Shown in pieces: positions 62,001 through 64,000 of a DNA stretch of 64,000 nt. The notes beneath the pieces are model-generated. The model had not been told where the DNA came from. It saw nothing but the letters and a program-made list of their open reading frames with translations, and made no database searches. The stretch covers positions 62,001 through 126,000 of the forward strand of contig WIXG01000126.1 of the NCBI GenBank assembly GCA_009869945.1, written 5' to 3'. Source of the DNA: Mesaphorura yosii. Lineage: Eukaryota; Arthropoda; Collembola; Poduromorpha; Tullbergiidae. Made by a program: the position numbers and the translations under genes. Numbering within the stretch: the first letter of the stretch is position 1; every line of letters begins with the position of its first letter.

Positions 62001-64000
62001 TGCATAAGCTTTTGAAGGTGGCGCAAAACGTAAAGTTTCGTCCATGCCTTGATTATAATGGAAAACTAATTTGAGAGTTTGCATGAATTAACCTCTTTTC
62101 CAATGAATATTTCGCTCCTACTCGCCGAAACTCAGTTCATTCTTTGGCTTCATTTGCGACCAAAGTTGTGAAATATTGAAAGTTAATTGCATTTGCACAT
62201 CGCATCACATTAGCAGCAAAAATTTGCGTCTCGTGTAGTCGTGATTCAAGATTGAGTAAACTTGGACTAAATACGCTTATATTGCCTAACATTCCAGCCT
62301 TTCCAGGCAGTACGAATTCGGAATGTAAAAAAAAATTTAGCAGAAAGGAAACGGAAAGTTTACAAACCATTAAACTCGACTATTGACTCGCAATATAAAC
62401 ATGAGATGTTCGAACGACTAGATCTGTATAATACTGGACTCGTTTGCAGTGGTCAAAAGCATTATTTTTGAGGCTTTAATGTTGTTGGCTGATTTTATAT
62501 TGACGCGAATAAACGCTTTGTCAATGGAATTACGAGCCAAAAGCCAACGATTTTACTTGTGTCCCTCAATTAGAAATCTACTTACAGCTCTGAGAGAATA
62601 TCTTGAAAATTGCCGCGATAAGCTTGAACAAAATGCGAATATTACAAATGCGAAAGCAGCTCAGTCACACTACCACACAAAGTTGGTTGATAAGAGTCTT
62701 AATACCAGCATAATAGACTCTGGACCTAAAGTATGAATTTTCACTCTGCTGATTTTAATAACATTTTCTTTGTCAAAAAGTTGGCTGTCCAACTTCTCTC
62801 CGTCTCGCTTCTTGCATGCTCAATACTCCGCATGGGCCCAATGCCAACAAAGGCAGTGGACAGAAAAGACGGGAAACTTGCAACTCGAGTCCGTGACTCC
62901 GTCTTGTCCGCCATTATTTATTACACGTGAATACGCGTTCGCGACTTTCCGTTCTGTAGCTTTGCAGAATTTTGCTTATTGCTTATTTTGTTACCAAGAA
63001 TAAATCCTAATGTCGTGCCATGCTAGCCAGGACCATAAAAGAATCATAAAGCTCTGAGCTTCTGATTTCTTCTCATTTTCAGCATTTCCGTCTCCAGCAT
63101 TGTCATCTTTGTGGGAGCTCGCTCGCTCTGGCTACAGCTCGCGATAGAAGAAGTAAGCGCCAGTGGAGTGGATTTGGGCTCTTTGTCCGACCCCGCAACC
63201 CAATTTCTATGAATTACTAAATTATGTCCTCAGGAAGCCAGCCGAGAGTCGATGGAAGGATTCCATGTACATTACTTTGGCCAATATAATAAATGTCCAT
63301 GTCTATCGCAAATATCGCGAATCACATCGTTACAAAAGATCGTCGCCCTATTCGCACGAACCAGCACGGGCTAAATCACGGATAAATCCCGTATGCCTTT
63401 CACCGCATCGAGCTGACACGCCAGAGCAGAAAGCAAGAAAGTAAACAGACATGACGTGACGTAAGACGGAATGACGGATTTCGCACTCGTTCGGGCTGGA
63501 ATATTACACATATTTTCACGGGACAAATATGTTTTGAAAAATATGGAATAAAAATACAAAGATTGGATGAATAATAAATAGAGTTCTTCCAGTGCCATGG
63601 CTTGCCTTCTCGCCTTGCAAAAGACGAATGCAGTGCAGGCATGCATATTTAATGCGCACACTTCATATACTGACAAACAGTACACAACCCTCACACGTAA
63701 TAATATTCTAATCTCAACCCGGTCGCTTTGCCTTGCCTATACGTATCGAGCACCAGAGTTTATGTGCACTTTCTCTTCGTCTGTTTGCAAAACGTATTAA
63801 AATGAATTAAAATGTTAACTACAGGCGATTTTGATTGTGACTGCGTCTCGCTTCGGCTTTCGCATGCATAATTTTCGTCGCGTCCCTCGCGGACTCGTCT
63901 GCAAGTCTGTCATCTGTTTCATTTTTCTTTATTAAGGAAAAGGCAGAGCAGAAAACACTGGGCAGAATAAATTTAGAGTTTTTTCCTCTTTCTCTCGGGC
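59059..64000. other. BRSK upstream intron to window edge
   Basis: I looked on the - strand for catalytic kinase motifs (HRDLKPEN, DFG, APE) and found none. This is probably a large intron, with the catalytic exons beyond the window. It contains a fold-back element at 60148-60746 and otherwise nothing I recognise. Confidence 0.5.
60148..60746. repeat. Fold-back element with ~75-bp inverted arms
   Basis: The arm 60148-60226 and the reverse complement of 60670-60746 match over about 75 bp. The inner 40 bp are about 90% identical (core ACAAAGGACGCAAGCAAAGA) and the outer part is weaker (ends GCGAATTATGCGG and GCGTGTTATGCGG). The 445-nt interior has no coding capacity. It fits a non-autonomous DNA transposon (MITE) or a fold-back repeat in the BRSK intron. 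Confidence 0.65.

Noticed and set aside
59059-64000. Possible BRSK catalytic-domain exons
   Set aside because: I found no HRDLKPEN, DFG or APE segment on the - strand; the catalytic exons are placed outside the window.
1-64000. tRNA genes, rRNA, CRISPR arrays
   Set aside because: No convincing cloverleaf, rRNA segment or regularly spaced repeat array was seen; the content is eukaryotic, so CRISPR is not expected.

Overview
The window is animal nuclear DNA. Every recognisable gene is split by GT-AG introns, many only about 60-110 nt long, and the proteins are metazoan signalling and nuclear families. The tyrosine hydroxylase N-terminus (a 21-residue first coding exon followed by [10 protein letters not shown]) and the glutaredoxin/cysteine-rich protein resemble arthropod versions most closely. 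I infer an arthropod or close relative, perhaps a crustacean; the species cannot be named from sequence alone.

Layout: (1) 1-9520, + strand: soluble guanylate cyclase beta-1, complete except for its first coding exon, which must lie left of the window. (2) 11788-25595, +: a GRXCR1-like glutaredoxin-domain cysteine-rich protein with a 9.4-kb first coding intron. (3) 27587-32290, -: complete tyrosine hydroxylase in nine exons, with a TATA box just upstream. (4) 35000-36300, +: remains of, or a very fast-evolving, HP1-like gene with a chromo shadow domain and an apparent frameshift. (5) 36795-40816, +: an 18-exon single-pass membrane protein with Ig-like, LDL-receptor class A, Ig and Thr-rich segments that I cannot assign to a named family. 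(6) 41232-44656, -: DEAF-1 (SAND plus MYND), tail-to-tail with gene 5. (7) 48516-59058 and beyond, -: the regulatory and C-terminal part of a BRSK/SAD kinase; the catalytic domain must lie right of the window. A Tc3-like transposon sits antisense in one of its introns.

The genes do not form a pathway. Several are neuronal in other animals (NO/cGMP signalling, dopamine synthesis, synaptic polarity kinase), but that is family knowledge and not evidence of shared regulation here. Non-coding stretches hold several inverted-repeat elements (3678-4062, 5398-5534, 60148-60746). Exon boundaries were deduced by matching reading frame and phase across splice sites; for the TH, receptor, DEAF-1, GRXCR1-like, sGC and BRSK models the phases close exactly from first to last exon present.
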